A DNA stretch of 6,622 nucleotides from JAERML01 sp035687895 (lineage in GTDB: Bacteria > Bacteroidota > Ignavibacteria > UBA10030 > UBA6906). The notes below the pieces were generated by a model that ran no database searches, was not told the origin of the DNA, and saw only the letters and a list, made by a program, of their open reading frames with translations. The position numbers and the translations under genes were made by a program. Below, piece after piece: positions 1 through 6,622 of the stretch (positions within the stretch are counted from its first letter, which is position 1; every line of letters starts with the position of its first letter). Location of the stretch: positions 1-6,622 of the forward strand of contig DASRUE010000226.1 of assembly GCA_035687895.1 (NCBI GenBank), read 5' to 3'.

Positions 1-588
1 GAGCCATGCGCGAATGGTATCGCCCGCCGGAACGACACCCGGCTCAACGGTCACGTTCATTGTCATGGCGAAACGGGTGGGAAGGACATACGGTGTACGC
101 TTTTCCTCTGCTTCCGACTTGATTCGCCGGCAGTTCTCCCACACGGCCTTCTCAAAACCGGTTTCGTCGGGGGGAGAGATCCTTCGTGCCACAGCATCCG
201 GATAACGGAAAAAGAGATTACTCCGGCTGACCCCTACGAACCGCGCTTCACCGTCGATCATCCGCCGATCGAATCTTCCTTCTTTGACCCATCGGACAAA
301 TTCTTCCCGGGTCAGGTCCTTCACCGAACGCACAAGCTGGGAGAAGAGCTTCTCCTCCGTGAGAGAGTAGTCCAATCGTATCCTGTCGAGCCGATCGAGT
401 TCGAATTCCAATTCCTTCCGGACATCGGGAGCGAGCTCCTTATTGTCCAGCATTTGATGAAGGAGTGAACCGGCTTCGTTGAACTTGCCCCCTTCTTCCA
501 GTCGTTGCACTTCAGAGAGTTGTTGCGCAGAGACAAGAAGGGGAAGGGATATGATAAGAAGAAGATATGCGCGGGAGCGGAGTGCCAT
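1..588 (-). CDS. Secreted transglutaminase-like domain protein, N-terminal part (gene runs off left edge)
   Basis: This leftward gene starts at ATG 588-586 and stays open for 196 codons to the window edge. The start is supported by AAAGGA (600-595) six bases upstream. Residues 1-21 form a typical Sec signal peptide: Arg at 4 and 6, a Leu/Ile-rich core, and a likely VSA|QQ cleavage, so the protein is exported. Residues 22-165 look mostly helical and charged, with DYSLTEE (73-79), Trp100, IDGEARF (111-117) and NLFFR (124-128). I recognise this pattern from the N-terminal part of FCB-group proteins annotated as transglutaminase domain-containing. Residues 175-196 (MTMNVTVEPG, then AGDTIRAWL) resemble the beta segment before the papain-fold domain. 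The Cys-His-Asp catalytic region is outside the window, so activity (peptidase, amidase or cross-linking) cannot be judged. The gene diverges from the addBA operon and has no evident functional link to it. Protein-coding status is very likely; the family call is from memory of the pattern. Confidence 0.8.
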   Translation of the reverse strand, partial: MALRSRAYLLLIISLPLLVSAQQLSEVQRLEEGGKFNEAGSLLHQMLDNKELAPDVRKELEFELDRLDRIRLDYSLTEEKLFSQLVRSVKDLTREEFVRWVKEGRFDRRMIDGEARFVGVSRSNLFFRYPDAVARRISPPDETGFEKAVWENCRRIKSEAEEKRTPYVLPTRFAMTMNVTVEPGVVPAGDTIRAWL

Positions 589-594
589 GGTGTG

Positions 595-600
595 TCCTTT
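595..600 (-). promoter_or_regulatory. Ribosome binding site of the exported transglutaminase-like gene
   Basis: Read on the minus strand the sequence is AAAGGA, then six bases, then ATG. It fixes the start at 588 and places the signal peptide exactly at the N-terminus. Confidence 0.6.
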
Positions 601-608
601 CACGTGAA
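599..608. repeat. 10-base palindrome TTCACGTGAA
   Basis: A perfect palindrome at the predicted leftward transcription start, overlapping the first bases of the ribosome-site region. It shares TTCA/TGAA ends with the dyad at 634-653. It could be a small operator or chance; there is no T-run, so it is not a terminator. Confidence 0.25.
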
Positions 609-611
609 GAC

Positions 612-640
612 ATGATACGGGAAGATGGGTGGAAATTCAA
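612..640 (-). promoter_or_regulatory. Candidate sigma70-like promoter facing left
   Basis: On the minus strand, TTGAAT (640-635) is separated by 17 bases from TATCAT (617-612). These match the consensus hexamers at four and five of six positions with ideal spacing. Transcription would begin near 605, giving a leader of roughly 17 bases that still contains the AAAGGA ribosome site. Assignment is by pattern only. Bacteroidota main promoters often differ from this consensus, so use in this host is uncertain. Confidence 0.4.
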
Positions 641-653
641 ACTCTCGTGAATT
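634..653. repeat. Short inverted repeat between the divergent promoters
   Basis: AATTCA (634-639) and TGAATT (648-653) are perfect inverted copies with an 8-base gap. The dyad covers the -35-like hexamer of the leftward promoter and the ATTG of the rightward one. It could be a regulator site, but six-base arms also arise by chance. Confidence 0.3.
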
Positions 654-681
654 GCTATTGCAGAAAATCTTCGTAGATTTC
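651..681 (+). promoter_or_regulatory. Candidate Bacteroidota-type promoter facing the addBA operon
   Basis: ATTG (651-654) is followed after 19 bases by TAGATTTC (674-681). This is close to the Bacteroidota pattern of TTTG (or TTG), a spacer of about 19-21 bases, and TAnnTTTG. Read as sigma70-like, TTGCTA (652-657) and TAGATT (674-679) with a 16-base spacer is a weaker fit. Transcription would start around 688, leaving a leader of about 70 bases before ATG 757. This is the best candidate I found upstream of addB, but it is weak evidence. Confidence 0.3.
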
Positions 682-756
682 AATGCGTCCCAATGATGTA
701 CTCACATAGTCCTAATGCGTCGCGAACCAACCCCCATCACCGGCTGATTCCACCTC

Positions 757-3720
757 ATGCTCACCGCGATCATCGATGCGATTCCCCTTACCACGCCTGA
801 CCGGAAAACCCTCCTGACACCGGGGTTCGTCAATCCAGGCGTGCTCAAGCGTCACCTCGCCCTCAAGGCCGGTCACGTCGCCAATCTGGTCGTGCAGCCA
901 GCGGGAGAATTCTTCGTGAATCGGTCGCTGCGGCTTTTTCCGAAGAGGACCTATATCGCCGGGGACCGCCTCTTCTGGCTGATGCGGGGTCTGCTCGTGG
1001 AACTCAAACCGCAACTCAGGTACTTCAATGAATCGGTGGAGTTTGAGGGACTCTGCACGTTCATGCTCGAGACGATCGCCGAGCTTCGGTTGAACGGTAT
1101 CACGGATGCACACCTCCGTGAGTTGTCGAACCAGGAAAAGTGGAGCGATATTCTCCATGTGATGAGTGAGTACGAACGGAAGAAGTGTACAGCAGGTCTC
1201 TTCGATTACGCCGATGCAGTGATTGCGTTGCTTGATCAACCGCTACCATGCCAATCAACATTCATCATAAGGCATCACACGACCGCGATGGAAGACCAGC
1301 TCGTCTCACGGATGGGAATCCAGTGGGTTGATTCAGTGCCACACTCTTCGACGACGAACGTTCTCACCGGCTATGCTGTTGATACGCTGTATCAGGAAGC
1401 TCTTCAGACAATCCGGAATGTCCTGGACGACCTCCAGTCCTCGACGCCGCCGGTTCGGATTGGCATCTGCACCTCGCACTACAATGCATCCTACTACTTC
1501 ATCCGGCCGGTGCTTGAGCAGCTCGGACAGCCCGATCTGGTCCACTGGGCGAAGGGCCAGCCTCTGTTTGGCACTCTTGCAGGGAATCTCTGGAAGTATC
1601 TTGCAGAGTGGATTCAGAACAACTGCAGCATTTACCGACTCGTTCGCGTTCTCGAATCCTCAAGCTTTGATCGTGACGAAATCGCAACATGGTCGGCAGG
1701 TCTCCAGGGAAAGGAGATCTCTCCCTCCGTTTTTCATGCTGCGGTGAGGTACTTCCGTGATTCTGAGCTCGTGTTGTTCAGCAACGGTTTTCTCCAGGCG
1801 TTCGAACAGTTTCTGGAGGGGAAGGCCATCAGGGATCCGGAGAGTGAGCGGGAACAGTTTGTCTCTCTGTCGGTGGAGGTAGCGCGTGTAGTGGCGAGGC
1901 ACTTCAGTCTCCTCCTTGTGCCGGTATCATTGGGCGACCGGCTTGTGGCGTTGCAGGATCTTTTTCTTTCCATTGTGCGGATTCACAGCGGAGCAGACGC
2001 AAATGCAGTGTCAAAGATCGAGGCGTTGCTCGATGGCGTTCGAGAGTCACTTGTTGCAGGTGGTGCGGAGATGTCAATGAGCGACGCAGTCACGCTCATC
2101 AATGAAAAACTGGATGGCATGTACGTGAACGTCCGGCTTCCTGATTTCACACGGCCAATCCTCGGAACCCTGGAAGATCTCCGGTATGGGGAGTTCGACA
2201 TTCTCTATATTACAGACCTGAACGAAAAAGGTCTCCCTAAAAAAAACTTTCAAAACCCGATCGTTCTCGATGAAGAAAAGACCCGCCTGATGAAACTGAC
2301 CGCTGCCAACCTTTATCTCCGTGAAGACAGGTTGAAGGAGGAGGAGGAAATGTTCGAACAGGTGGTCGGGGGCGTCAAAGACAAACTGGTATTGTCAGCC
2401 TCCTTGAAGGACCTGGCGACCGGAAGGGAGCTTCTCGTTTCGCGGTACCTCCTCGATCTGTGGAATCGTCGGACGGGAAGCCGACAGGACTATAACACCA
2501 TATCCAGGCTTCTTCGTGGTGACCCGCGATCGCAGAACAACCATGTTGTTGCGCGGCCGGAAGATGCATTCTACGAATACGAGCGGGGAGTGGCGGCGCA
2601 TATTGCAAACCAGGGAAAACCACTCGTCAATCCTGATCTCGCCGACGGATTCCCATTTGTCCGGTCAGTGCGTGCGTGGATGCACAACCGGAGAGCGGCG
2701 GAGGAGTTCAACGCATACTGGGGTATTGTCAAGGCCGATCCCCAGCGAGCACTGCCCGTCTTCAGCGCGTCGCGCATCTCGCGCTGGACGCGGTGTCCGT
2801 ATCAGTATTTTCTTAAGTATGAGCTGGGACTCGACAACTACGACGACTTTGACGCCGATGCCCTCGAATGGCTGGATGCAATGAGTTATGGGAGCTTCAT
2901 GCATGATGTATTCTACAAGTTCTTTGTTCGCCTACGCGAGTCGAAAGGGGTTTGGTTCAACGCGATCGAAGCGAAGGATGCAGGGGTTCTCGGGGAGATT
3001 TTCGATGAGGTGCGAAAAGAGTACATCCTCTCGCATCCGGTGACTTCCCCTGTCCATTACGAAAGCCAGTTGGCACGGCTGCAGCGCGATGCAGAGCTGT
3101 TTCTTCAAAACGAAGCCTTGAACTCCGACACCCGCCTCTACGTCGAGCTTGCATTTCACATGCCTGCAAAGGAGGGGAGAGAGCCACTCATCACGAGAAG
3201 CACACCTGCAATCGTTACTCTTGCCGATGGCTCGTCTCTGAGCGTCCGTGGGTCCGTTGACCGGGTGGATCGGTCGGGCAAACGGCATATCTTGTACGAC
3301 TACAAAACGGGGCGCGCAAAGTATCCTCCTCCGTCACGCCCATTCGACGGCGGGAGCCTGATCCAGGCCGGACTCTACAGCGAAATTGCCGGTCAAATCG
3401 ATCCCGCAATCTCCGAGCCGTTGTTCCGCTTCTATTATACCTCAGAGGACCAGGGGTTCACACAATATGAAGTGGACTATTCAAAGCACAGGCGGCATTT
3501 CATTGCGCTGCTGACGGAGATTATTGCACAGCTGCGCAACGGGAATTTCGTTCCGGTGGCAGACCTCAAGTACAACGGCGGCGTTTGTAGTTGGTGCGAT
3601 TATCTTGCCGTCTGCCTGAAGGGCAAGAAAGAGCTTGCCGACCAACTAAAAGCAAACGACGTTCATCACGCAACGTTGAAGTCAATTCAGAAGGAAGAGA
3701 TCCCGCAAGGATTCCGATGA
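757..3720 (+). CDS. addB: AddB-like helicase-nuclease subunit (PD-(D/E)XK nuclease with Fe-S cluster)
   Basis: Complete, 987 residues; somewhat shorter than the roughly 1,150-residue Bacillus AddB. It should pair with the downstream helicase to resect double-strand DNA ends in the cytoplasm. The first two-thirds resembles an inactive UvrD-like helicase fold: residues 210-290 fit the AddB/RexB pattern, and LEDLRYGEFDILYITDLNEKG (472-492) corresponds to the conserved 'R..FD.V.i.GLNEG' motif. No P-loop (GxxGxGKT) occurs at the N-terminus, so ATP hydrolysis here is unlikely. The C-terminal RecB-family nuclease has His716, GSVDRVD with Asp835, YDYKTG with Asp848 and Lys850, and Q870xxxY874. Four cysteines (680, 944, 947, 953; CP...CxxCxxxxxC) match the 4Fe-4S cluster of AddB and Cas4-like nucleases. 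The start is ATG 757 because TGA at 745-747 closes the frame upstream; no Shine-Dalgarno sequence is visible. It overlaps addA by four bases. 'PD-(D/E)XK nuclease family protein' is the safer general name. Confidence 0.88.
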   Translation: MLTAIIDAIPLTTPDRKTLLTPGFVNPGVLKRHLALKAGHVANLVVQPAGEFFVNRSLRLFPKRTYIAGDRLFWLMRGLLVELKPQLRYFNESVEFEGLCTFMLETIAELRLNGITDAHLRELSNQEKWSDILHVMSEYERKKCTAGLFDYADAVIALLDQPLPCQSTFIIRHHTTAMEDQLVSRMGIQWVDSVPHSSTTNVLTGYAVDTLYQEALQTIRNVLDDLQSSTPPVRIGICTSHYNASYYFIRPVLEQLGQPDLVHWAKGQPLFGTLAGNLWKYLAEWIQNNCSIYRLVRVLESSSFDRDEIATWSAGLQGKEISPSVFHAAVRYFRDSELVLFSNGFLQAFEQFLEGKAIRDPESEREQFVSLSVEVARVVARHFSLLLVPVSLGDRLVALQDLFLSIVRIHSGADANAVSKIEALLDGVRESLVAGGAEMSMSDAVTLINEKLDGMYVNVRLPDFTRPILGTLEDLRYGEFDILYITDLNEKGLPKKNFQNPIVLDEEKTRLMKLTAANLYLREDRLKEEEEMFEQVVGGVKDKLVLSASLKDLATGRELLVSRYLLDLWNRRTGSRQDYNTISRLLRGDPRSQNNHVVARPEDAFYEYERGVAAHIANQGKPLVNPDLADGFPFVRSVRAWMHNRRAAEEFNAYWGIVKADPQRALPVFSASRISRWTRCPYQYFLKYELGLDNYDDFDADALEWLDAMSYGSFMHDVFYKFFVRLRESKGVWFNAIEAKDAGVLGEIFDEVRKEYILSHPVTSPVHYESQLARLQRDAELFLQNEALNSDTRLYVELAFHMPAKEGREPLITRSTPAIVTLADGSSLSVRGSVDRVDRSGKRHILYDYKTGRAKYPPPSRPFDGGSLIQAGLYSEIAGQIDPAISEPLFRFYYTSEDQGFTQYEVDYSKHRRHFIALLTEIIAQLRNGNFVPVADLKYNGGVCSWCDYLAVCLKGKKELADQLKANDVHHATLKSIQKEEIPQGFR
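2239..2247 (+). other. Possible -1 frameshift site (A_AAA_AAC) within addB
   Basis: A run of eight A (2239-2246) followed by C sits in frame as AAA AAA AAC, encoding Lys495-Lys496-Asn497. It contains the classic slippery heptamer A_AAA_AAC at 2241-2247. AAAAAGG (2225-2231) lies nine bases upstream, where dnaX-type sites carry a stimulatory Shine-Dalgarno. After a -1 slip, translation would read eight more codons and stop at TGA 2271-2273, giving about 505 residues. The downstream hairpin I can see (ATCG/CGAT, four pairs) is weak. Transcriptional slippage on A8 is an alternative. Function is unproven. Confidence 0.25.
2335..2352 (+). promoter_or_regulatory. Strong internal Shine-Dalgarno and in-frame ATG within addB
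   Basis: AAGGAGG (2335-2341) lies eight bases before ATG 2350-2352, which is Met532 of AddB in its own frame. Further GGAGG copies lie closer to the ATG. This is a better initiation signal than that of the annotated addB start. Internal initiation would yield a 456-residue protein holding the whole nuclease domain and all four Fe-S cysteines. The same bases encode Lys-Glu-Glu-Glu-Glu-Glu-Met-type residues, so the resemblance may be incidental. Confidence 0.3.
3707..3711 (+). promoter_or_regulatory. Ribosome binding site of addA, inside the end of addB
   Basis: AAGGA is followed by five bases and ATG 3717. Together with the ATGA stop/start overlap it indicates translational coupling of addA to addB and fixes the addA start. 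Confidence 0.65.
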
Positions 3721-6622
3721 ACGACAAGGCGAAATACTCCGACAGCGAGAGCCGACGACTCATCGTTACCGATTTCGAGCACACACTCTTTGTCGATGCC
3801 GGTGCGGGAAGCGGGAAAACCACCGCGATGGTATCCCGCATTATCATGATCGTCTTGAATGGTCGTGCCGACATTAGGGAAATCGTAGCCATCACCTTCA
3901 CCAACGAAGGTGCGGCAAGCTTGAAGAGCAAGATCCAACAGGAACTGGAGAAGGCAAATGCGACCGGCGTCTACTCTCCCTGCGAGGGCGTGGACGTCAC
4001 CATGGGAGAAGTGGAACGGCGACGGGTGCGGGATGCTCTGGCGTATCTTCCTCTGGCGCCCATCGGTACCATTCACAGTTTCTGCCTCTCTTTGTTGAAG
4101 GAACGACCGGTGGAAGCGGGGATCGATCCAAAGTTCGAGATGAACACAGAGGGGAATGTGGTGTCCGCTTTCGACGAAGCCTGGGCCACATTCATTCTCC
4201 AGTCGGCGGCGGCACGCCACGCGTTTTTGCAGTTCATTGTGGATGCATCCGTTCCGCTTGACGCAATCAAGGAGGTGGCAAGGATCAAATACACGAATCC
4301 GGATTTGGAGCTGTACACCGAAGAGGCGCAGCCCGTGGGAGACAGAGATATCACAAAGTCGTTTGACAGGGTGGCGCGTCTTGTGCGAGACATGTATGCC
4401 GGTGTGGGAGTACTCAAGGCGGATAGTACTTCCGCGGCGGGTCAGGCACGACTCAAATTTGTCCGGCGCGCACACGCGTTGTTGTCCAATGGCACCACAA
4501 CAAAAAAGAAGCTCAAGTATCTGGTGGAGATCGAGGTTCACGAAGACTGGACGCAGAAACATCAGGTCTTTGCAAAGGCGACAGAGGAAGTCAAAGCAAT
4601 CACCCGGAGTGTTCGCAAGCGTCACCTCGATTGTGTACACCATCGGATGGCTGGCTTCATCAGGGAGTTCGAACGATTTTTCATCCGGCACCGGAAAGCA
4701 ACGTCGTCACTTGAATTTGAAGACCTTCTCTTTCTTGCCAGAACCATGCTGCGTGATCACTCCGGGGTGCGCGAGTATTTCAAACGGAACTTCAAGTACC
4801 TGTTTGTGGATGAGACACAGGACATCGATCCGTTACAAACGGAAGTGGTCTTTTTTCTCTCTGAGTTCCGGGGGGACAATGCGCGGGAGTGGACAGAGGT
4901 CAGGCTGCAACCCGGGAAACTGTTCATGGTTGGTGACCCCAAACAGTCCATCTACAAATTCCGCCGGGCGGACATCACGATATATGAACTTGCGAAGGAG
5001 AGTGTGGAAAAACAGGAAGGGAGAGTACTCTCTCTCGACAAGAACTTCCGCTCGGCCGCGCCGATCATCAGGTTCGTGAATGACCACTTCAATGTTTCCT
5101 TCGGACTCTTCGCCGAAGACATACGGGCACGACTTCAACCGGAGTATGCGACGCTCCAGGCAGGTGCGCTCCGGCAGTCACACTTGGAGGCACACCTGTA
5201 TCTTATCACCTCTCCCGACACAACCCGCAAGGCAGGCAAACAGGATACCCTCGATCCGGAGATCGCCAAACTCATTTCCTTCCTGCTCCGGTTGACATCT
5301 CCCGCGGGTCCGCAGATTGTTGATGCTGCCACCGGCGAGGAACGTCCGGTACATTTCCGTGACGTGATGGTATTGATGAAGACGTTCACCGATGTCGAAG
5401 TCTTTGCGCGAAGGTTCGAGCAGGCAGGGATCCCCTACCAGGAGGTCGGCGGTAAGACATTTTTTGTCAGTGATGACGTCCGGGGGATGGTCTTTGCGCT
5501 CAAGGCGATCGATGACCCGACGGACACGGTGGCATTGTTTGGGGCGCTGAAATCACCGGTGATTGGCGTGACTGACCAAGAGCTGTTCGATTTCGTTGCC
5601 GGCGGAAGGCGCTTGAGCATCTTTGCGGATGGAGAGGGAATGAGTGGAACGCTTCCACTGGCCCTCGGACTTTTCAGGAACCTCCACTACACGAGGGAGA
5701 ACCTCCGCCCGTCCGGAGTGTTGAAGGAGTTGTTCAACAACTCCGGCCTTTGTCATCTTGTGCTTGCCGAACCCAACGGGCTGCAGAAGTCGGCGAAGTA
5801 TTTCCGCCTGCTCGAGCTTCTGCATGAAATCGAAACGGACCAAACGCGGTCCTTTCGCTCCACAGTTGCAGCGCTGGAATCGGTGATGGAGATGGACGAC
5901 CCGCAGCTCGCCAATGTGTCGATCACGCCCGCTGGCGAAAATGCCGTGAAACTGACGACGATCCATCGTGCGAAGGGACTGGAAACGCCAGTGGTGGTTC
6001 TTGCCAATGCCACCATTACGCCGCGGAAAATGCTGCCAGACAGCTTCGTGCTTCGGGAAGAGGGGAAGATACTCATTCCGTATGGCGAGGATGGTGGCTT
6101 CTATTCACGTGATCCTGATGAGTTGCTGGCACTCGAAGCGCGGAAGGAAGAATGTGAAGCCGAGCGACTTCGGTATGTCGCGGTGACGAGAGCAAGGGAC
6201 ATACTTGTTGTCTGTGTTCCGTCTGACGGCACTATTCCGGAGTCGTTCAACGGCAGGCTTGCGCCAACACTTTTCCGGAGTAGTCTGGTGCGGCGGCTAC
6301 AGGATGAACTAACGCCACCCGTTCCGGAGAAGAAATCGGGTCATCCTGTTGATCTCCAACGCCTCATGATCGAGGCCAGACGAGCGGGGGAGATACGGCG
6401 GGAGTCATTGCGTATGCGGCAGAAAGCCATGTCATCTCCGTTCGTCAGCGTTCACGATGTAATGGAGATTGATCCAGATCTCTTCAAGGTGAAACGGAAG
6501 TCACGGGGGAAGGGATTCGGCATTGTATTGCACAGGATCATGCAACACCACGTTGCAGATCCGGCATTTGTGGTGGAATCGGTTCTCGATCAATGGATGG
6601 AGGAAGAGGACGTTCCGCGACG
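3717..6622 (+). CDS. addA: AddA-like UvrD/Rep-family helicase subunit (3' end beyond window)
   Basis: Open for 968 codons to the right edge. It should be the 3'-5' motor and second nuclease of the AddAB complex. All main SF1A motifs are visible: Walker A GAGSGKT (29-35), motif Ia ITFTNEGAA (59-67), GTIHSF (117-122), Walker B VDETQD (364-369), motif III VGDPKQSIYKFR (405-416), motif IV LDKNFRS (440-446), motif V TIHRAKGLE (748-756) and motif VI RYVAVTRAR (819-827). Residues 932-942 (KGFGIVLHRIM) match the start of the RecB-like nuclease domain, with the conserved His at 939; the Asp and Lys residues of that domain would lie beyond the window. AddA proteins are about 1,200 residues, so roughly 200 are probably missing here. 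The Q-motif glutamine is absent: the region before Walker A reads SDSESRRLIV, a form I recall from some RecB/AddA-like proteins. The start is set by AAGGA at 3707 and the ATGA overlap with addB, implying co-transcription and coupled translation. A plain UvrD helicase is less likely because of the partner gene and the nuclease-domain start. Confidence 0.9.
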   Translation, partial: MNDKAKYSDSESRRLIVTDFEHTLFVDAGAGSGKTTAMVSRIIMIVLNGRADIREIVAITFTNEGAASLKSKIQQELEKANATGVYSPCEGVDVTMGEVERRRVRDALAYLPLAPIGTIHSFCLSLLKERPVEAGIDPKFEMNTEGNVVSAFDEAWATFILQSAAARHAFLQFIVDASVPLDAIKEVARIKYTNPDLELYTEEAQPVGDRDITKSFDRVARLVRDMYAGVGVLKADSTSAAGQARLKFVRRAHALLSNGTTTKKKLKYLVEIEVHEDWTQKHQVFAKATEEVKAITRSVRKRHLDCVHHRMAGFIREFERFFIRHRKATSSLEFEDLLFLARTMLRDHSGVREYFKRNFKYLFVDETQDIDPLQTEVVFFLSEFRGDNAREWTEVRLQPGKLFMVGDPKQSIYKFRRADITIYELAKESVEKQEGRVLSLDKNFRSAAPIIRFVNDHFNVSFGLFAEDIRARLQPEYATLQAGALRQSHLEAHLYLITSPDTTRKAGKQDTLDPEIAKLISFLLRLTSPAGPQIVDAATGEERPVHFRDVMVLMKTFTDVEVFARRFEQAGIPYQEVGGKTFFVSDDVRGMVFALKAIDDPTDTVALFGALKSPVIGVTDQELFDFVAGGRRLSIFADGEGMSGTLPLALGLFRNLHYTRENLRPSGVLKELFNNSGLCHLVLAEPNGLQKSAKYFRLLELLHEIETDQTRSFRSTVAALESVMEMDDPQLANVSITPAGENAVKLTTIHRAKGLETPVVVLANATITPRKMLPDSFVLREEGKILIPYGEDGGFYSRDPDELLALEARKEECEAERLRYVAVTRARDILVVCVPSDGTIPESFNGRLAPTLFRSSLVRRLQDELTPPVPEKKSGHPVDLQRLMIEARRAGEIRRESLRMRQKAMSSPFVSVHDVMEIDPDLFKVKRKSRGKGFGIVLHRIMQHHVADPAFVVESVLDQWMEEEDVPR

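Larger units (their letters stand above)
589..756. other. Divergent intergenic region (168 bases)
   Basis: This is the only noncoding stretch in the window. It lies between two divergent start codons and holds the two candidate promoters, a 6-base inverted repeat across their upstream elements, and a 10-base palindrome near the leftward start. I see no tRNA, small RNA, riboswitch or terminator in it. A TGA at 745-747, in frame with the addB ATG, limits how far upstream addB could begin. Confidence 0.6.

Noticed and set aside
712..1239. 175-codon minus-strand open frame covering the start of addB
   Set aside because: Antisense to the AddB N-terminal coding region, with no motif and no ribosome site that I could support; a shadow of addB codons.
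4502..4508. A second in-frame slippery heptamer, A_AAA_AAG, in addA (Lys263-Lys264)
   Set aside because: It has the dnaX-type heptamer, but I see no upstream Shine-Dalgarno or strong downstream hairpin. A -1 shift would only add about 68 residues and end before Walker B, giving a dead helicase. It is probably ordinary Lys codons.
3687..4691. 334-codon open frame on the minus strand across the addB/addA junction
   Set aside because: It lies antisense to two genes with clear conserved motifs, has no recognisable domain, and its composition (many Cys, His, Arg) looks like a reading-frame shadow.
4156..5079. 307-codon plus-strand open frame inside addA
   Set aside because: It overlaps the AddA frame containing Walker B and motif III; its translation is Ser/Arg-rich with no domain.
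757..6622. A dedicated anti-phage system (for example Gabija- or Zorya-like)
   Set aside because: Gene pair, order, four-base overlap and motif content all fit AddAB DNA-end processing. No extra toxin, sensor, restriction or transposon genes are present.

Overview
The window comes from a moderately GC-rich bacterial chromosome (about mid-50s percent GC, judged by eye from sample lines). It carries three protein genes with almost no spare DNA: one leftward gene cut by the left edge, a 168-base divergent intergenic region, and a rightward two-gene operon whose second gene is cut by the right edge. The leftward protein and the AddAB-type pair fit the Bacteroidota/Chlorobiota/Ignavibacteriota (FCB) group best. 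That placement is inferred from protein resemblance, not from any marker gene.

Left (1-588, minus strand): the first 196 residues of an exported protein. It has a clear signal peptide, then a helical N-terminal region and the start of a beta-type segment like those preceding the transglutaminase-like (papain-fold) domain in a family of secreted FCB-group proteins. The catalytic part lies off the window.

Middle (589-756): the divergent promoter region. A sigma70-like promoter faces left, a weaker Bacteroidota-style promoter faces right, and a short dyad spans the upstream elements of both. No RNA gene or terminator was seen.

Right (757-6622, plus strand): an addB-addA type operon. The first gene is a complete 987-residue AddB-like protein. 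Its helicase-like region lacks a P-loop, and its C-terminal RecB-family PD-(D/E)XK nuclease domain has all four iron-sulfur cysteines. The second gene overlaps it by four bases (ATGA) and encodes a UvrD/Rep-type SF1 helicase with every main helicase motif. Its own RecB-like nuclease domain just begins where the window ends. Together they should form a helicase-nuclease that processes double-strand DNA ends for RecA loading and degrades foreign linear DNA, the role RecBCD plays in E. coli. AddA would supply the ATP-driven motor. AddB would supply a second nuclease and, by analogy with Bacillus, the Chi-reading scaffold.

The most unusual signal lies inside addB. An in-frame A_AAA_AAC slippery heptamer would, after a -1 shift, reach a stop within eight codons. 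A strong Shine-Dalgarno sequence and an in-frame ATG follow 77 bases later. If used, these would split AddB into a helicase-like half and a nuclease half. This is a hypothesis, and codon usage in a Lys/Glu-rich stretch could produce it by chance. Otherwise the window looks like ordinary housekeeping DNA, and I see no mobile element, CRISPR array or novel defence system.
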